The position numbers and the translations under genes are program-made. Source: Parambassis ranga (Eukaryota; Chordata; Actinopteri; Ambassidae). Taken from it: a stretch of 64,000 nucleotides of DNA. How positions within the stretch are numbered: position 1 is the stretch's first letter; every line of letters begins with the position of its first letter. This document shows, in pieces, positions 35,315 through 47,995 of this stretch. The notes under the pieces were generated by a model, which saw only the letters and a program-made list of their open reading frames with translations, was not told the DNA's origin and did not search any database. The stretch covers positions 8,321,411-8,385,410 of the forward strand of contig NC_041025.1 of assembly GCF_900634625.1 (NCBI RefSeq), read 5' to 3'.

Positions 35315-36778
35315 ATGGCTTCCTCGTTGATTTGTAGCGAAACACAGAGCAGGTAAAGACAACTGACAGCGTTATTGAGTGGCTTAAAATGGAGAAGACA
35401 CAGTCTGCTGTTGGGTTTGAACGTCAAACTCAATGTTCAGAAAGTTTCTCCTGTAATTCGGCCTCTTGTAAGCCAGCAGGTTTATAAACTAACACCAGAC
35501 TCTTTCATTTCAGGGTGAGTTCAGTGCTGAACAGAGATGTAAAACAGTACGGAAAGAAGTATATGTTTGACTGCAATGAAGAGACGTGCTGGAACTCAGA
35601 CCAGGTAAAAAAATAATTAACTAGAACTTACTGTATATGTGACAGGACACATACTGTGAGCTTCACTGTCCTCTACTAACAGTCAACGTATTTAACAAGT
35701 GGTAAAACCAGCATTTTTTTCTAAATTTGTATTTGTGACAGTGTAAAAAAACTCAGGTCTTACTGAAAAATTAGATGTACAACTAACCCAATAATAACCA
35801 TTAAGCTGTTCTACCATTTATTCCTGACTTAGATGAATACTCAGGTGTATGCAGCCATACAAAATAGTGAATAAAATGATTTCCAACAGCTTATAGTCTT
35901 CTAATGTGTATGGACAGAGAAATGTCAAAGCTCATCTACTTAATTCCTGTGTTGACTCACATAAATGTAAATATTCTTCTGAGCCTGCACACATTATGGT
36001 TAATTTATATCATTCAGTGTCCTATCTTTGGCAGGGTGAATGTCAGTGGGTGTCTCTGGAGTTCCCCAAGTCTGTCAGTGTGACGGAGTTAAAGGTCCAA
36101 TTCCAGGGCGGCTTCTCAGCAAAAGCATGCAGATTAGAAGGTAAAATGTGGAAATTACTAAGTATATAATTGATCGCTGCCTTCTCACTTCGCTAAATTT
36201 GTTGTCTGGTTGTGTGAGCTTCACTGTCCTCTATTAACAATGAACACATTAGACAACAATTGAACTGTACGTCTGTGGTATGAAAAGTAACAACATCCTT
36301 TTATTGCAGGTTGTCCGAAAGATGGAGAATTCACAGTGCTTAGCCAGTTTTACCCCGAGGACAACAACTGTCTTCAGATATCCTTTATTCTCACTATGCA
36401 GGATTTGCATGAGGAGATGGGATCAATAAATAAAATGGGTGTTTTAAATTTAATTTTAAAAAGCAATTTAATAGCTACTAAATGTGGTTCTGCATTACTA
36501 TTTAGTTTAGCACGCTGCAGATCAACCTGCATCTGTCACTTAAGGATCAGTGTTTCCTGTTTCTGTTCTTGACGGTTCATATTAAGTATCAGACAACATT
36601 TTCCTGGGCATACTTTTCATTACCAAGCTTATCTTGTTCTTAACTCCACACCCACAGCTTTCCCATACAGGAGGCCCCTGCTGTGGACAAAGTAAAAATA
36701 ATGTTTGAGAATAGTGCTGACTTTTTTGGGAGAATTATTGTTTATTCCTTGGACGTCCTGGGGGAAAAAGCTTCATGA
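35315..36778 (+). CDS. nr2c2ap: Nuclear receptor 2C2-associated protein
   Basis: Five coding exons: 35315-35352, 35514-35604, 36035-36140, 36310-36377, 36656-36778; 141 aa (human 139). Recognised by VSSVLNRDVKQYGKK, EETCWNSDQG, FQGGF, FYPEDNN and FFGRI, the family's conserved blocks. The fold is a compact F5/8-C-like beta-sandwich. The human protein (TRA16) binds the orphan receptor NR2C2/TR4 and represses its activity. The start MASSLICSETQSR matches the family N-terminus. Introns 1-3 are GT-AG. Intron 4 starts ATATCCTTT and ends CCAC, with branch-point-like TTCTTAAC 11 nt upstream, so it is a U12-type AT-AC intron; only this choice keeps the frame (LQ|SFPIQ). The gene is convergent with rfxank, as in human. 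Confidence 0.95.
36378..36655 (+). other. U12-type AT-AC intron of nr2c2ap
   Basis: The 5' splice site ATATCCTTT fits the U12 consensus. The 3' end is TTCTTAACTCCACACCCAC, giving terminal dinucleotides AT and AC and a branch adenosine 11-12 nt from the junction. A GT-AG reading of these boundaries does not restore the frame. Confidence 0.88.
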
Positions 36779-37342
36779 CCATTTTTTTAATCCTCTCATG
36801 AGAGAGGAAATGACCCTCAAGTGAAGTGCATACAGGAGGCAGGATGGTGTGGTGGCAATTGGGTAAACATGTCATCTGTAGTACCACCTCATGAACTGAT
36901 GTGAACGTGGCCTTTTTTGGTATGAACGCATTGAGGGATCTGTCAGGCTCTCGCTCTCATTACTCAAACAGAGCTTTGTATGGGGCTTTGATCACAGGTT
37001 TAAGGGGTTTGCTTTGATCCTGAGAGCTCTCGGAATTCACGTGTTTTAGGTACCATGTGCCTTTAAGTTAAAACACCGTTCCAGTATAAAAAATATTTTT
37101 TATTAAAACTTGTTTACTGCCAAATAAAACAACTCTACTGCACAAGTGTCACATTTTAGTCCTTGTTTGGAGTTTTTGTACTTAATGCACACAGCTGGAA
37201 TAAACAGTTCATAAATCAACATCATCATCAGTGTGGTGCACTGTAAATGTCTACATATGTACTGATCTGTTAGGTATGACATCATCTCTCACAGCTCATG
37301 GAGTTCAGCTCAGCAGACTCCTTCCCCATGTGTATAAGCTGT

Positions 37343-38751
37343 GTCATGTCTGTGGCTTGTAGAGTTTCAGGATATGGTCCTCCAGCACTTTCTGAACTAC
37401 AAAACAAATGGAAAGTTCATTTTGCAATACATATTTAATGCATTAACCTCTTTTATGTGTACTGTATATCACATAGAAGAACAAAATACATACTTTTTTT
37501 ATGTCCAAGTGCAACAGCTAAGGCCATTGGACTGTAACCAGAGTCAGATTCAATAGTCATATCTGCTCCTTTTGCTGAAAGTAAGCAGAGGAATGGAAAT
37601 GAAAACAGCACAACAGAAGTAGATTTTTTCTTTATCATGGTTGACAGAAAAGGTGTACCTAGCAGTGCCTCTACACATTTGATATGGTTCCCTCGTACTG
37701 CATAAAGAAGAGGCGTTCCACCATTCTGAGAGTATAGAATAGAAAAATGAGTCTTCCAATATGTCTTGTGGATTTATGATAGAAAGCCATGAAGACAACT
37801 GTATACCTACCCAGTCATATGTGTTAATGTCCACTCCATGTCTGAGAAGAGATTCAACTATGTCCACGTAGCCTCCAGAGCTGGCCAGTGTCAGGGCACT
37901 CTCCCGCTCCCTCGCAATTGTTTTAGGGTCTGCACCCTAAAAAATAAATTAAACAAATTATAGTGTGACCCTACATTTAATGTTAATGACATCATGTGTC
38001 TAGTGTCTAACCTTTTCCAACAGAAAGTCCACCACTGCTTTCTCTCCAAATGCTGCTGCCCACATAAGAGGTGTAAAACCTCGTTCGTCTTGTCTGCTGA
38101 GCAGTGAGCTGTCTGCAATGCAAACCAGGTCACAGACACACGCGTGGGAATTTCAACACAGATTAATACTGGCGCAAACAGAAACATATGATATTACACT
38201 GCTTTGTGGTGAGTTCTCACCTTTACTTAGGTGTGCAGCCACTTGTGAAACCTCACCCTGAGCTGCGAGTTGGTGTATGGACAGAGCTGATGGAGGTTAC
38301 AAAAATAACCCATCATAACTTTATATGGTCAAAACAATACAAATGTCTAACATCTCAACATCTTCACTACTACTTACCATCCAATGTTGCCGGGCGCACT
38401 GTGACCTCATTCCCACGCTGCTTGTTGGTCAGAGTGGTGGAGTGTTTGAACAAATCATCTTCATCCACATCTATGCTCTCTGGAGAAACCAGAAACACAG
38501 CTGTGTTGGTGCAAGCATGGACAAGCTGTTTGACTGATTATGCAAAACTGAAAACATCAGGTGACTTCAAGTGTTAGACAAAAATTAATAACACTTAATG
38601 CCAACAAACTATACACAGATTGTAAACTTATGTAAAAGGATAAACTACCATTGGACTTCTCCTCTCTTGTACCGGTGGGACATGTATTAGCGCTAGATGG
38701 CTGAACATGTTGGCCATCTGCAACATCATCATCATCACCTCCGGCCTCCAT
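37343..38751 (-). CDS. rfxank: RFX-associated ankyrin repeat protein
   Basis: Eight coding exons on the minus strand: 38649-38751, 38378-38479, 38221-38286, 38012-38112, 37811-37936, 37659-37725, 37494-37574, 37343-37395; 232 aa (human 260). The acidic N-terminus is followed by HSTTLTNKQRGNEV (47-60), SIHQLAAQGE and ankyrin repeats from about residue 72 to 215 (ERGFTPLMWAAAFGE, RESALTLASSGGYVDIV, NGGTPLLYAVRGNH, DSGYSPMALAVALGHK). It forms the RFX complex with RFX5 and RFXAP on X boxes of MHC class II promoters. The start ATG is in a strong context (GACCATGG) just after an acceptor, so a non-coding first exon is inferred, with its donor at 38856. A poly(A) signal (minus AATAAA) lies near 37100. 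Confidence 0.95.
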
Positions 38752-38855
38752 GGTCACTGCAGTAAACATAAGATACAACCTGCGAAATAATGTTTCCGAT
38801 CATCAAGAGAAAGTTGACAAAAATAAGTTAATAGCAAATCACATATTCCACTCAC

Positions 38856-39238
38856 CGCATCCAGCCTCACAGCCTTAAATTACGCTAACTTCCTTTTAGG
38901 AAAACTGAAAGTAAATTATTTCAAACCACAAAATGGTTCTTGCTGGTCTTCGAAGTGAGCCGAGAGCACATTGCTCGTCACTCGGTTGATTAGCTACTTA
39001 ATGAGCCAATTATTTTAACAAAGGAAATGAAAACACGTTTGAGTCAGCCCGTGTAACGTATCATCGCATCTAACACTCTTTGAAGGAAGAACTGTTTTTG
39101 CGAAACCGATATTTCTGCCCGGAATATTATGGTGCGGCACACAACAACAATAATACGGAAGAAGGAGGAATCAGGTGACATCACTGGCATACAGCTGGTT
39201 TGAGTAATTAAATCCTAACAACAAATACAGCTTGAATT
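38856..39238. promoter_or_regulatory. Shared promoter of rfxank and borcs8
   Basis: The non-coding first exon of rfxank (minus; donor GGATGCG|gtgagt, first base at 38856) and the first coding exon of borcs8 (plus, ATG at 39239) face away from each other within 390 bp. Human RFXANK and BORCS8 have the same head-to-head arrangement, so a bidirectional promoter is likely. No TATA box was seen. Confidence 0.6.
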
Positions 39239-40752
39239 ATGGAGGACCAGGAGATGCAACTAAAAGTTAGAAGAGGTAAACGTTAACCAACTGAATCAGA
39301 ACAACTTACCTCATTGTTAGCTTGTAGCATTGTGGCTATGCGAGCACCTATTAGCGCAGTTTAGCTGCTAGGCTAATATTACCTCGGTTATTTTGCCATT
39401 TAGGCACCACGCTATCGAGTTCATACGTTGTCTTCGTTTTTGCTAACACTAGACATAACACTAGATATATTCTGTGAATGTAAATGTACTCATTTAATCC
39501 TACAGTGACTGACAAATTTACGGAGAGCATGTACGTCCTGGCTAACGAGCCGTCAGTGGCTCTGTACAGACTGCAGGAGCACGTCAGAAGATCGCTCCCT
39601 GAACTGGTGCAGCACAAGGTACTGGCCCATCTCATCTTTAGACCTGTTTTGATAACATCCTGGCGTCGACTGTGTGTTTATACAGGCATGTGACCTGCTG
39701 TTAAATTCTCAGTTTTCTTCAGGTTCTCCACTAATACACAATTTCCCCATTGTGGGACAAATAAAGATACAGATTCATCTTAAACTGCACAGTCTGTACC
39801 ATAAAATAGCTAAGGTCGTCTTCCTTTGTATTTAATGCTTGTGTTTTCCATCATTTCTGCTTCAGACAGATATGCAGAGCTGGGAGGAACAAAGCCAAGG
39901 TGCCATCTATACTGTAGAGTATGCATGCAGGTAAGGTGCTTCATACATGAATAAGTTAATGTGAGCAGAAGCACAGTTACCTACAGCTACAAGTGTCTAA
40001 CTTGCATTGATCTATTGTTTTTTTATTTGTTTCTTTGTTTTTTGCAGTGCTGTGAAGAGCATGACAAACAGTAGCATGTATTTCAAAAACATTGACAGCC
40101 TTCTCCGCCAAGCCATCAGCATGAAGGAACAGATCAGTAACTCTCAAGGACGCAGGTAGGCTGCAGTCATTAATATGTTCACTGGAGGTCAGCATAAGGG
40201 TGGTAAATATGGAACATTATATTTCCACAAAATTGCAGAGTGTCTCTTACTAATTTCACATCTTTAGTTGCTTGAAGGAGCAGTGTTGTCAGTTACGATT
40301 GTTTCCATAAGCAATAATCTTTCCGAGCTCCAAAGAATCATTGACAGAAATATTATCAATATGTAAAAATAGAGAGAATCATATGATTGTTACATCACCC
40401 TTTCTTTATAAAAACATATGAAAAGTCAGTTTGTTTTTTGTACTTTTATCATTTCAATGTCTTGAGATCCTTTTATTGCATTTTTGCTTTGCTCCATATC
40501 ATACCTTCATTCATGATTATTTTCTTTGATCCTTAATAAAAAAAAAAGGTGTATTAGACAACATTTTGCTTTTCCTTTCAGTTTATGTGAGTTTATTCCC
40601 CTTAGTAACCATGAGTTGAATTTGCCATCAGTTGAATTTTCTCTGTGCTGTCTTTTGTTTCTCATCTAACATCTGCATGCAGCTTACATGGTGTGACCCC
40701 CTCTCCTACTCCCCCTGTCTCTGCTCCACATGTCCCATCCACTTCCTCATGA
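39239..40752 (+). CDS. borcs8: BLOC-1-related complex subunit 8
   Basis: Five coding exons: 39239-39275, 39506-39618, 39866-39930, 40048-40155, 40683-40752; 130 aa (human 119). Recognised by VTDKFTESMYVLANEPSVAL, LQEHVRRSLPELVQHK and AIYTVEYACSAV, nearly identical to mammalian BORCS8 (MEF2BNB). It is a helical subunit of BORC, which recruits Arl8 to lysosomes and drives kinesin-dependent movement to the cell edge. The C-terminus is a Pro/Ser-rich tail (TPSPTPPVSAP), as in the family, encoded by a separate last exon after a good acceptor (catctgcatgcag). In human the gene can read through into MEF2B; here tmem221 on the other strand lies between them. Confidence 0.95.
39733..39780 (+). repeat. 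LINE-type 3' tail fragment
   Basis: AATTTCCCCATTGTGGGACA followed by AATAAAGATA is the kind of 3' tail shared by fish L2-type LINEs and the SINEs they mobilise. It sits in borcs8 intron 2. No element body is seen. Confidence 0.5.
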
Positions 40753-41286
40753 TTACTGGACAGAGATGTCCAAGGTTAGTAGTTCCTCCAGACATGACAG
40801 ACGGAAATGTAAATTTAAATGACCTTTCAAGATAACAGGCTTGTGTGTGTGTTTGCACGTTGTTTTAATGTTTCATTTAAAGTCTCATTTGTAGTATAGA
40901 TTCATTTAATGTTTATGTGAAAAGACTTTGATAATCATATAACAAAAAAAGGTCTGCACATTGTGCACATACATCTGGCAAAAAGCCATTATATACAGCA
41001 GAGTATAAACATTCTTACAACAATAGCTATGATTTTGCCAGATCAATAATTCAGTGGTATTGTTGTGTAAAATAGGATTTAAATCAGTTCATTCATACAA
41101 AACTCCAACTATCTGATATATTTCCACCAAGTTAACCACTCAGAATAAGTCTAGTGAAAAAAGTTTACAAACTGACAGTCTGATCTGGGTTTTTACATGC
41201 TGGTATCCATGTGTGATACTTCTGTACAGGTCACCAGTCTTCAGTAGTCACAGTTGTGTTTAACTTGAACCCAAACTCAATTTATG

Positions 41287-44172
41287 TCACACAAGTGTAG
41301 AGTCTTTTGCAGAAATTCCTGACTTGCGAGCAAGGACACTCCTCATCTCATTGTTCACCCCATTCCAGGGTTTAACCTGAGCCTGCAGTAAACCCGATTC
41401 AGTAGACAGGGTCCTGTGCATTCGAGGACAGCTGCCTCCACTGCTGTAGCCATCTTTATCACTACAATGTCCCTGTGAGCCTCTGGCTGGGGAGTAATGC
41501 TCTGGCTGATACTGTTCTGGCTGTCTTGGGGTGCCACATTGTGTGTAGGAGATGGGATGCTGGAGGTGAGACTGGCTCCGGTGCATCCGTGGTTTGTCCA
41601 CACCAATTTTTAGCTCACAGGGCCGAGAGGCAGGTGTTCCAATGCTTCCGTGATCGTTCTGAAAGAGGCTGTCGAGGTGGTCGTTGTGATAGTGCTTGGC
41701 AGTATGGGAAGCTTTGACTAAGGAGTGTATTACAGCCATCAACAAGATCAGGATCCCAGAGGCGAGTACACAAGCACTGGCAATACCGGTCTCCATCTCG
41801 AATATCAGGAGCATGAAGATGGACATGGCTGTCAAGATATGATAGAAAAACATCACCTATGTATACAGAAACAAAACGCTTTCCTCCATAACCAATATTC
41901 ATCTCTACATTCATTAAAACTTCCTGTTCTTATCTAGGTTCTATATTTGTCTGCAGGAAAAGAACCATGGACTCAGGCATGCTGAAGGAGGGGGGAGAAA
42001 AGCACAACTCTGGGATGTGACGCGACTTCCTGAGTTGACGGTGTTGCCTCTACAACTTCTTGCCAAACCACCTATTGATTGTGGTTGAAGTGGGGTCAGA
42101 AGGGCGATACCTCCTCATCACAATAGAGTGCCTGGCTCCAGTGACACCCCCAGTGCAAGTCACTCAGTGGAACAGAGCACACCAGCGCTGCCAGGTTCAG
42201 CATTATAAACACTTAAGTCATGGCTACTCAAAGAATGCATTGTTCTCTTGGACTCACTGGACGGATCTGCGGGGGGAAAAAGGGCAGCAGTGCTGCGTTG
42301 CCTCTGCTGTTCAAAATTCCACAACACCGCCAGTGTTTTCGACACTAGGCAGCCTGGATACCAAATTGGGCAGCGTGTGCTTTTATCAAACATTTTAAAT
42401 GATCTGTTTATATTTTCTTTTTACCTGCCAAGTAGACAGAAACCCCCAGGCAGAAGAGTCCAATAGCCACATGTCGTACAGCTCTGCTGTCCAAAAGGAA
42501 CCAGTCTGCCCTGTTGAAAGAAATCCTACATATTTAATGTCATGTTTACACTTCCACATAGCTGCTGTTTTTATTAGTGCTTGAATCAAGAGGGTAGGAT
42601 GCTGCATTGACGAGTTTCTTTGATTTTGGCAATACAATTAAAATATTATCACAGCAGATGACATGTTTTATGAATCCTTAACATTTAAAAAAATTTCTTT
42701 GGCTATGTGTTAATGCTAAGCATTTTGAGGCACTCATCATTATTCTTATTTTCTTGGAATGTCCCATCTGTTAGTAGGGAGGTCCTGGGGGCCTGCTGTT
42801 GGATTTGTAAACTGACGTGGGAAAGAGCCAGCTAGACACCGTGCGGTGCGTGCATAATGAGAGGAAGGCCATTGTTTAGAAAGGATTCATAAGGGTTGAG
42901 TGGCGGGGGTCAACCAACAACATTGCTGTGTGGGTCTCTGCACTCTGACACATAAGGAAGACCCCATTATGCCTCTGAAACTATTGTTTTCTTTTCATGA
43001 AACCAAATAGTTTCATCCTATGGTTGTGAAAGGAATGAGGCGAAACACATACTAACCAAATTAAATGTTAATTTCCAATGAACACGTAACGTAACCTTGT
43101 AATAACTACTACCTTATTTTAAATGTTAAGTTTTAAAAAGTCCTTTTTAAGGCCATTGTGTTGAACTCATGTTATAAATATATAGAAGAGACTGAAAACA
43201 GATTCTCACAATAACATAAATTTGCACAGCTACGCTAGGATAAAGTTTACATTCTTGTTGGCTTGCTCTTAACGTTCCTATGACTTTGTAACATTAAATA
43301 TGTAAAATAGTTCTAATTGAGAGTTTAAAATAGCTTGATTTCTTATGCTTGGTTAAGGTCAAAGGCATCTGTTAATGAAAACTGAACTCATGATAAATCA
43401 TGCATTACCATGTAAAGTCAGCATGACTCATAAGCATTACTTAACTATAGCATTGGTTCCCTTCATACATTAAGTGCATCAGTATGTATGGTGATAAGAG
43501 ACTTTTCCTTTATTATGGAAAATGGTAACGTGTAGCTGTTTATATCTCCTAAAACTATGAGTAGCTTGCTAACATTAGCCAACACATGAAACCAGGGAAA
43601 TAAGACTCCAGCACAAAACTCCCTTTAGTCTGTTTTAATCAATAAGTGTGGAACTTATTATATGTTGTTGTTATATAACTTGCTTATATAATTTAATTCT
43701 ATTTTTTTCTGCTCAAGTAGTAATTTGCTAGTGTAAGAATATCAGAAATGTAAGGCGGTTAATTATGCGTCACAACTGACCGGAACTAGCTGCCTATGTC
43801 CATATGAGTGAGTGCTGCGGTTATCAGGGCTGCAGGTGTTTTCCAGCAGGTTCTAAGAGTCAAATACCTTTCAGTGTCCTGCTCCCCTCTGCAGACCTCT
43901 GTGGAAAAGTAGCTGTGGAGGAGACACACCAGCACAGAGCTCAGGTTGAGTGTGAGGGACAGGGCGGAGAGCACCGTGGACACGGGCAGCAGCACGGCCC
44001 AGATATGAGCGGGTATGAGCGCGGCGGAGGTGGAAGGGGGAGACTCCTTCACCGCCGCCTGCTGAGACTGCAGCTGGAAAATCAAAATCACCGACAGAAC
44101 AGACATGATGGCTGATAAGATCCCCAGTAAAGACAGAACGATCAGAGACCGCTGGCTGTACTTAAGCGTCAT
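41287..44172 (-). CDS. tmem221: Transmembrane protein 221
   Basis: Three coding exons on the minus strand: 43868-44172, 42425-42510, 41287-41828; 310 aa. Four membrane spans: SLIVLSLLGILSAIMSVLSV, IWAVLLPVSTVLSALSLTL, AIGLFCLGVSVYLAAMSIF and ASACVLASGILILLMAVIHS, then a long cytosolic Ser/Gln/His-rich tail. The signature block DWFLLDSRAVRHVAIGLFC fits the TMEM221 family, whose function is unknown. The start MTLKYSQR was chosen to match the family N-terminus; an upstream in-frame extension lacks resemblance. The third exon was placed at TTGACAG|CCATG because this acceptor keeps the phase and span three; an earlier acceptor at ACATAG would break the frame. It lies between borcs8 and mef2b on the opposite strand. 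Confidence 0.88.
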
Positions 44173-44179
44173 GTTTATC

Positions 44180-44420
44180 CCCACTGTCCGGCAGTCAGGT
44201 TCTCCAAAAAAAGTTTCCACAACAAACCCCACACGATCCAGCAGCGATACTACAGTCCCAGAAAGCGCGCTGGCATTTCAGAGTGAATAAAAATGTGTGT
44301 CGGGATGAATGCTCTCCTCCTCGGTGTGGATTTTAGCAGCAGTCCAGCCTGTTGTGGTGGAGCGCCCCGCTGCCCCGTCTGAGCATGTGATGGGCTTTAA
44401 ATCCTCAGATTAAAAAGTTC
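44180..44420 (-). promoter_or_regulatory. Likely tmem221 5' UTR and promoter
   Basis: CpG-richer DNA immediately upstream of the tmem221 start, with no other gene nearby on that side. No TATA box was found; the boundaries are a guess. Confidence 0.4.
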
Positions 44421-44598
44421 GCAACAACAATGGACTTTTTCTCTTGGATCGTCGGAAACAATGACTGGACGTGCTCATGGGAGAGGCAGAGCTCACCCAC
44501 TACACACAAACAACGTCACGCCACAAAGCACATTAAAACATTTGTCTTATCCCATTATTGTGCTAACACAAGCTTGCACTATTTTTTAGATATAGGAT

Positions 44599-44621
44599 AC
44601 ACACACACACACACACACACA
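44599..44621. repeat. (AC)n microsatellite
   Basis: Uninterrupted AC run. Confidence 0.9.
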
Positions 44622-44629
44622 TGTTTTCA

Positions 44630-47600
44630 AAAATTTCAATATATGATTTCGGTCTTGAAATTTCAATCGCATATGATGTTATGTGGTTATGATTATTATG
44701 GGTCTGCACCTTTCTTTTAGATTAGCCTACTTCCTATGCTGTAATATCCTCATAAAGTGATTAAAGGATTACTGTAGCTCTTTTCCACTGACCATTTGAT
44801 TGTCTGTTGCCTAAAACAAAACTTGGGAACTGATGCACGATAATACAGCAGTTAAATCACACACACACACACTAATAATATGAATAAAGGGAAAATCAAA
44901 GATCAGCAAAAGTACAAAAGCACATCCAAAACAAAAGCACAAAACCTGAGGAATTTGCAGCAGGGCATAGCCACCTTAGGTAACCCTCTATTCAGAATGT
45001 CCCTTTTATTCTTAGTCCTTCTCCTCAGACTCACTCAATCTAATTACTTTTCACTCGTTGCCGTGGAAACGTGCACAGCCTTACAGAAGTTCACCTTTTT
45101 TTCATGCCAGAAACGCTCATCTGTTTTTTTTTTTTTTAAATACCACAATCTGCCTAATGTCAATTCAAATCAATATAAAACACTGACTACATATAGACAA
45201 TATATAGGCACTGCCGGACCACAAGTACCTTGACATACTTTACAGTCTGTGACTTGTGTTACAGAAGGCTTTTTGTTCTGTTGGAGGGGCCTTTGGTGCA
45301 TGGGAGGTAAAGGTGTAACCCTCATTCTGTTGAGATGTAGATAAGAATGTGTCTATAAACGTACACAATGTGAACAATTGCTTTCACACATGTACACTGA
45401 CCATGGAGGCTATTTCTGAATTCGACAACCTCACCACATGCTCTAAAAGGGTCGTGGCTGATCTTGTCGAAAGCAGAAGTGAGAAGTTTCAGGAAAATGA
45501 AAAAAAAAAATGGACTTGGTGCAAAAAGTATCAGCCCCCCCCCTCTCTGTGTAGAATGTACTTCATCTTGGCTTCTGTCTCATGTAATAATGCTCTCAAT
45601 AATTCTGTTAAATGTGTGAATGTGCAATCTCGCCTCTGCATCGATGAAGCCCTCGAAGTGTTAAGAAGAAATGTACACTCGAATAAACACACTGCACTGA
45701 GATATAATTTCCCCTTTGCTGCAGGTGATTAGCTTGTTGTATTTACAGAAGGGGATTTGCAGTATTCTCTGTCGACTCCACAGGGGGCCCACGCAGATGG
45801 ATCCTGTAGGTAAAGGCCATGGAAGTCTGCGGGGATGTTGCTAACTATTGCATCAGATGCACAGTTTGAGAGGCCTTTTGGGATCTCAGACAGTGTGTGT
45901 GTGTGTTCGTGTGTGTGCATGCCATGGTGTGTGTGTGTGTCTATGTCTGCCTGCAGATATGTTTGTCTGCGTGCGAGAGAGAGAAATAGAGTTGTTATCC
46001 ACACTTACACAGATGAACTGCTAATAAATTGCCACTGTATTATTTTTAGGGGTACATTGTGTCACATCCCAAAAATAGTCAATAATGCAGCTCAGGCAGT
46101 GATTCAGTTATTACCTCTAAATATATCTATTAAGCTGACAGTCAGCCTGCTTTCCATTAGCGACTTTGCTTTTGATCATTTATATCTGTCTCTCTCTTTT
46201 TTTTAACTTTCTGTCCCATCAATGACACACGGGTTAGCTGATAAACACTCAGCAAATCTGGTTAGACTGAGCAGCTTTCTAACTGGATGTATGTTGTTGT
46301 AGCTGCATTCATGTTTCATTTACTAACAGTAACAGTAACAAGTTTTATTAAATGATTGTAGTAATCATTGGATTCATTGTGTAAGTAGTTGTGAGTTGTG
46401 TTGCTAGTCTCTACCTAATGCTTGCTGCCTGATGTTTGGGTGTTCTGTCTGTGTGAAGCAGGCTGCAGTGGTGGACAAGTTTCACAGTAAGTTGTCACTG
46501 AGATCTATCAGTGACACAGAGAGAATGGACACTTATGACATTCATTTAGTAAGTAAATTACCAAAGTAAACCTCAGCCTTGTGCTGGACCTCCACCTTTA
46601 GTATTTTTGACTTACCCATATGTTTGTACTATTAATAAAGTTGAATAATGTTTGCATAATGTATTTAGATTAATTTGTTACACAAACACTGATCATCAAT
46701 TTACTGCATTATTACACTTACTGATGACACATCTGTAGGAGATTACAGTAGTGGAATATTTAGTTACATACATACACAGTTGCAATACACAATATGAGTA
46801 ATTACAATACAATACATATAAAGGGATAAGAATTGTAGTTCACTTGAACTCTTCCTGCTCAAATGTGAGCTGACTAACTTGATTATTAGCAGTAAGTCAG
46901 CTTGTTAGCATCGCTAGCACCGTGGCCTATAGGTCTGTATAATATACAAGAAAAGCAATTTGCTGTATGAAATGTAATCTTCATTCATGTTGTTATTTTC
47001 TGTGTGATAATGCATGTGCCTCCCTCCGTCTTTGAAACAATAACAAGTTCACTTTCTGAGCTGGCTTCAGGGTTTTGTAGAGCACTAAGAGAGAGAGAGA
47101 GAGAAGGTAGAACTGTTATTTACCAGTTTTCTCTCTACTGGCGCATCCATATTTATCATTTTTCTCTAATATTTTCTTGACTTGAATCATTACATTTTGC
47201 ACAGTCTTCTTTAGGGTTCTTAAATGGGTCTAAAAGTCTCACAACTATGTGATAAAGACTCACAACCTTGATTTATGTATGGAGTCACAAGCCAAGAAGT
47301 TATCTGTTATTCTGCCATTTCTGCTCTGCTCTGAGCATGCTTGTAATGTAATAGGCTACTAGGGAGGGTCTCATAGCTATGTGTTGAGTCTGGTGCAGTG
47401 TTTTGTGTGTGAACAGATGTGCACTCAGACAAAAAAAATATTTTTTTTTATTATATTTTTTGAAAAAAAAAAAACAAACTTGCAGCTCACAGAGTGAAAC
47501 GACAATGTACCATATATTTACACATTTTATCATTTTTTCCATTACAAATATTTGGGTGTTGTGTAGTGGTTGGTCATGAATGTCAAAACTTTTTCCACTG

Positions 47601-47690
47601 CTCAGTCAGCCTCAGCGAGCCTATTAGGACAGAAATCATCTGCTTTATTGCGAATATTTGATCTGATCAGGACATAAAGACAAACTGCAC
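44630..47690. other. Intergenic DNA between tmem221 and mef2b
   Basis: No exon could be supported. There is a (GT)n cluster at 45.89-45.94 kb and a GA run near 47.09 kb. Confidence 0.5.
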
Positions 47691-47763
47691 TGTAACACTG
47701 TAACTTGTGACGAGGTGCGTTTGAAGGCGGAGGAGTGCGTCCAATGGCACGGCCGAGGAGGCG

Positions 47764-47783
47764 GTGTGTGTGTGTGTGTGTGT
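47764..47783. repeat. (GT)n microsatellite
   Basis: Short GT run inside a CpG-bearing stretch that may be the mef2b promoter. Confidence 0.85.
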
Positions 47784-47799
47784 GCTGACAGAGAGAGGC

Positions 47800-47995
47800 G
47801 GGCTGCAGCAGCCAGCTGTTGGAAATCAGCGCTCCTGAAACCATCCGCTGCAATACTGCATCAGGTGAATGTCTCCACATCAGCAGCACTGCACGGCCAC
47901 TCTCCTCCTGCTCCGTCACGCACACCTATGCGTCTGATCCGCAACTTTTTATCAAGAGGCTGAAAGTCAGAAGTAAACAGGAGATCGAGGAACAG
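47800..47995 (+). other. Candidate non-coding first exon of mef2b
   Basis: A CpG-bearing stretch ends at GAGGAACAG|gtgaga, a consensus donor, 3.3 kb upstream of the first coding exon. MEF2 genes usually have one or more 5' non-coding exons. The 5' limit is not defined by the sequence. Another possible 5' exon follows the acceptor CTCTGCAG near 50213. Confidence 0.4.

Noticed and set aside
35391..35510. Alternative nr2c2ap start at ATG 35391 (MEKTQSAVGFERQT)
   Set aside because: This lies inside intron 1 and meets a stop before exon 2. The exon at 35315 gives the conserved N-terminus MASSLICSETQSR.
41829..41914. Upstream extension of tmem221 exon 3 (acceptor ACATAG, reading GDVFLSYLDS)
   Set aside because: It puts the membrane span out of frame and yields a non-membrane sequence. 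The acceptor TTGACAG|CCATG restores phase and the YLA-A-MSIF junction.
45835..46206. Plus-strand open frame of about 120 codons at 45.8-46.2 kb
   Set aside because: It runs through a (GT)n microsatellite (VCVCSCVCM) and resembles no protein.
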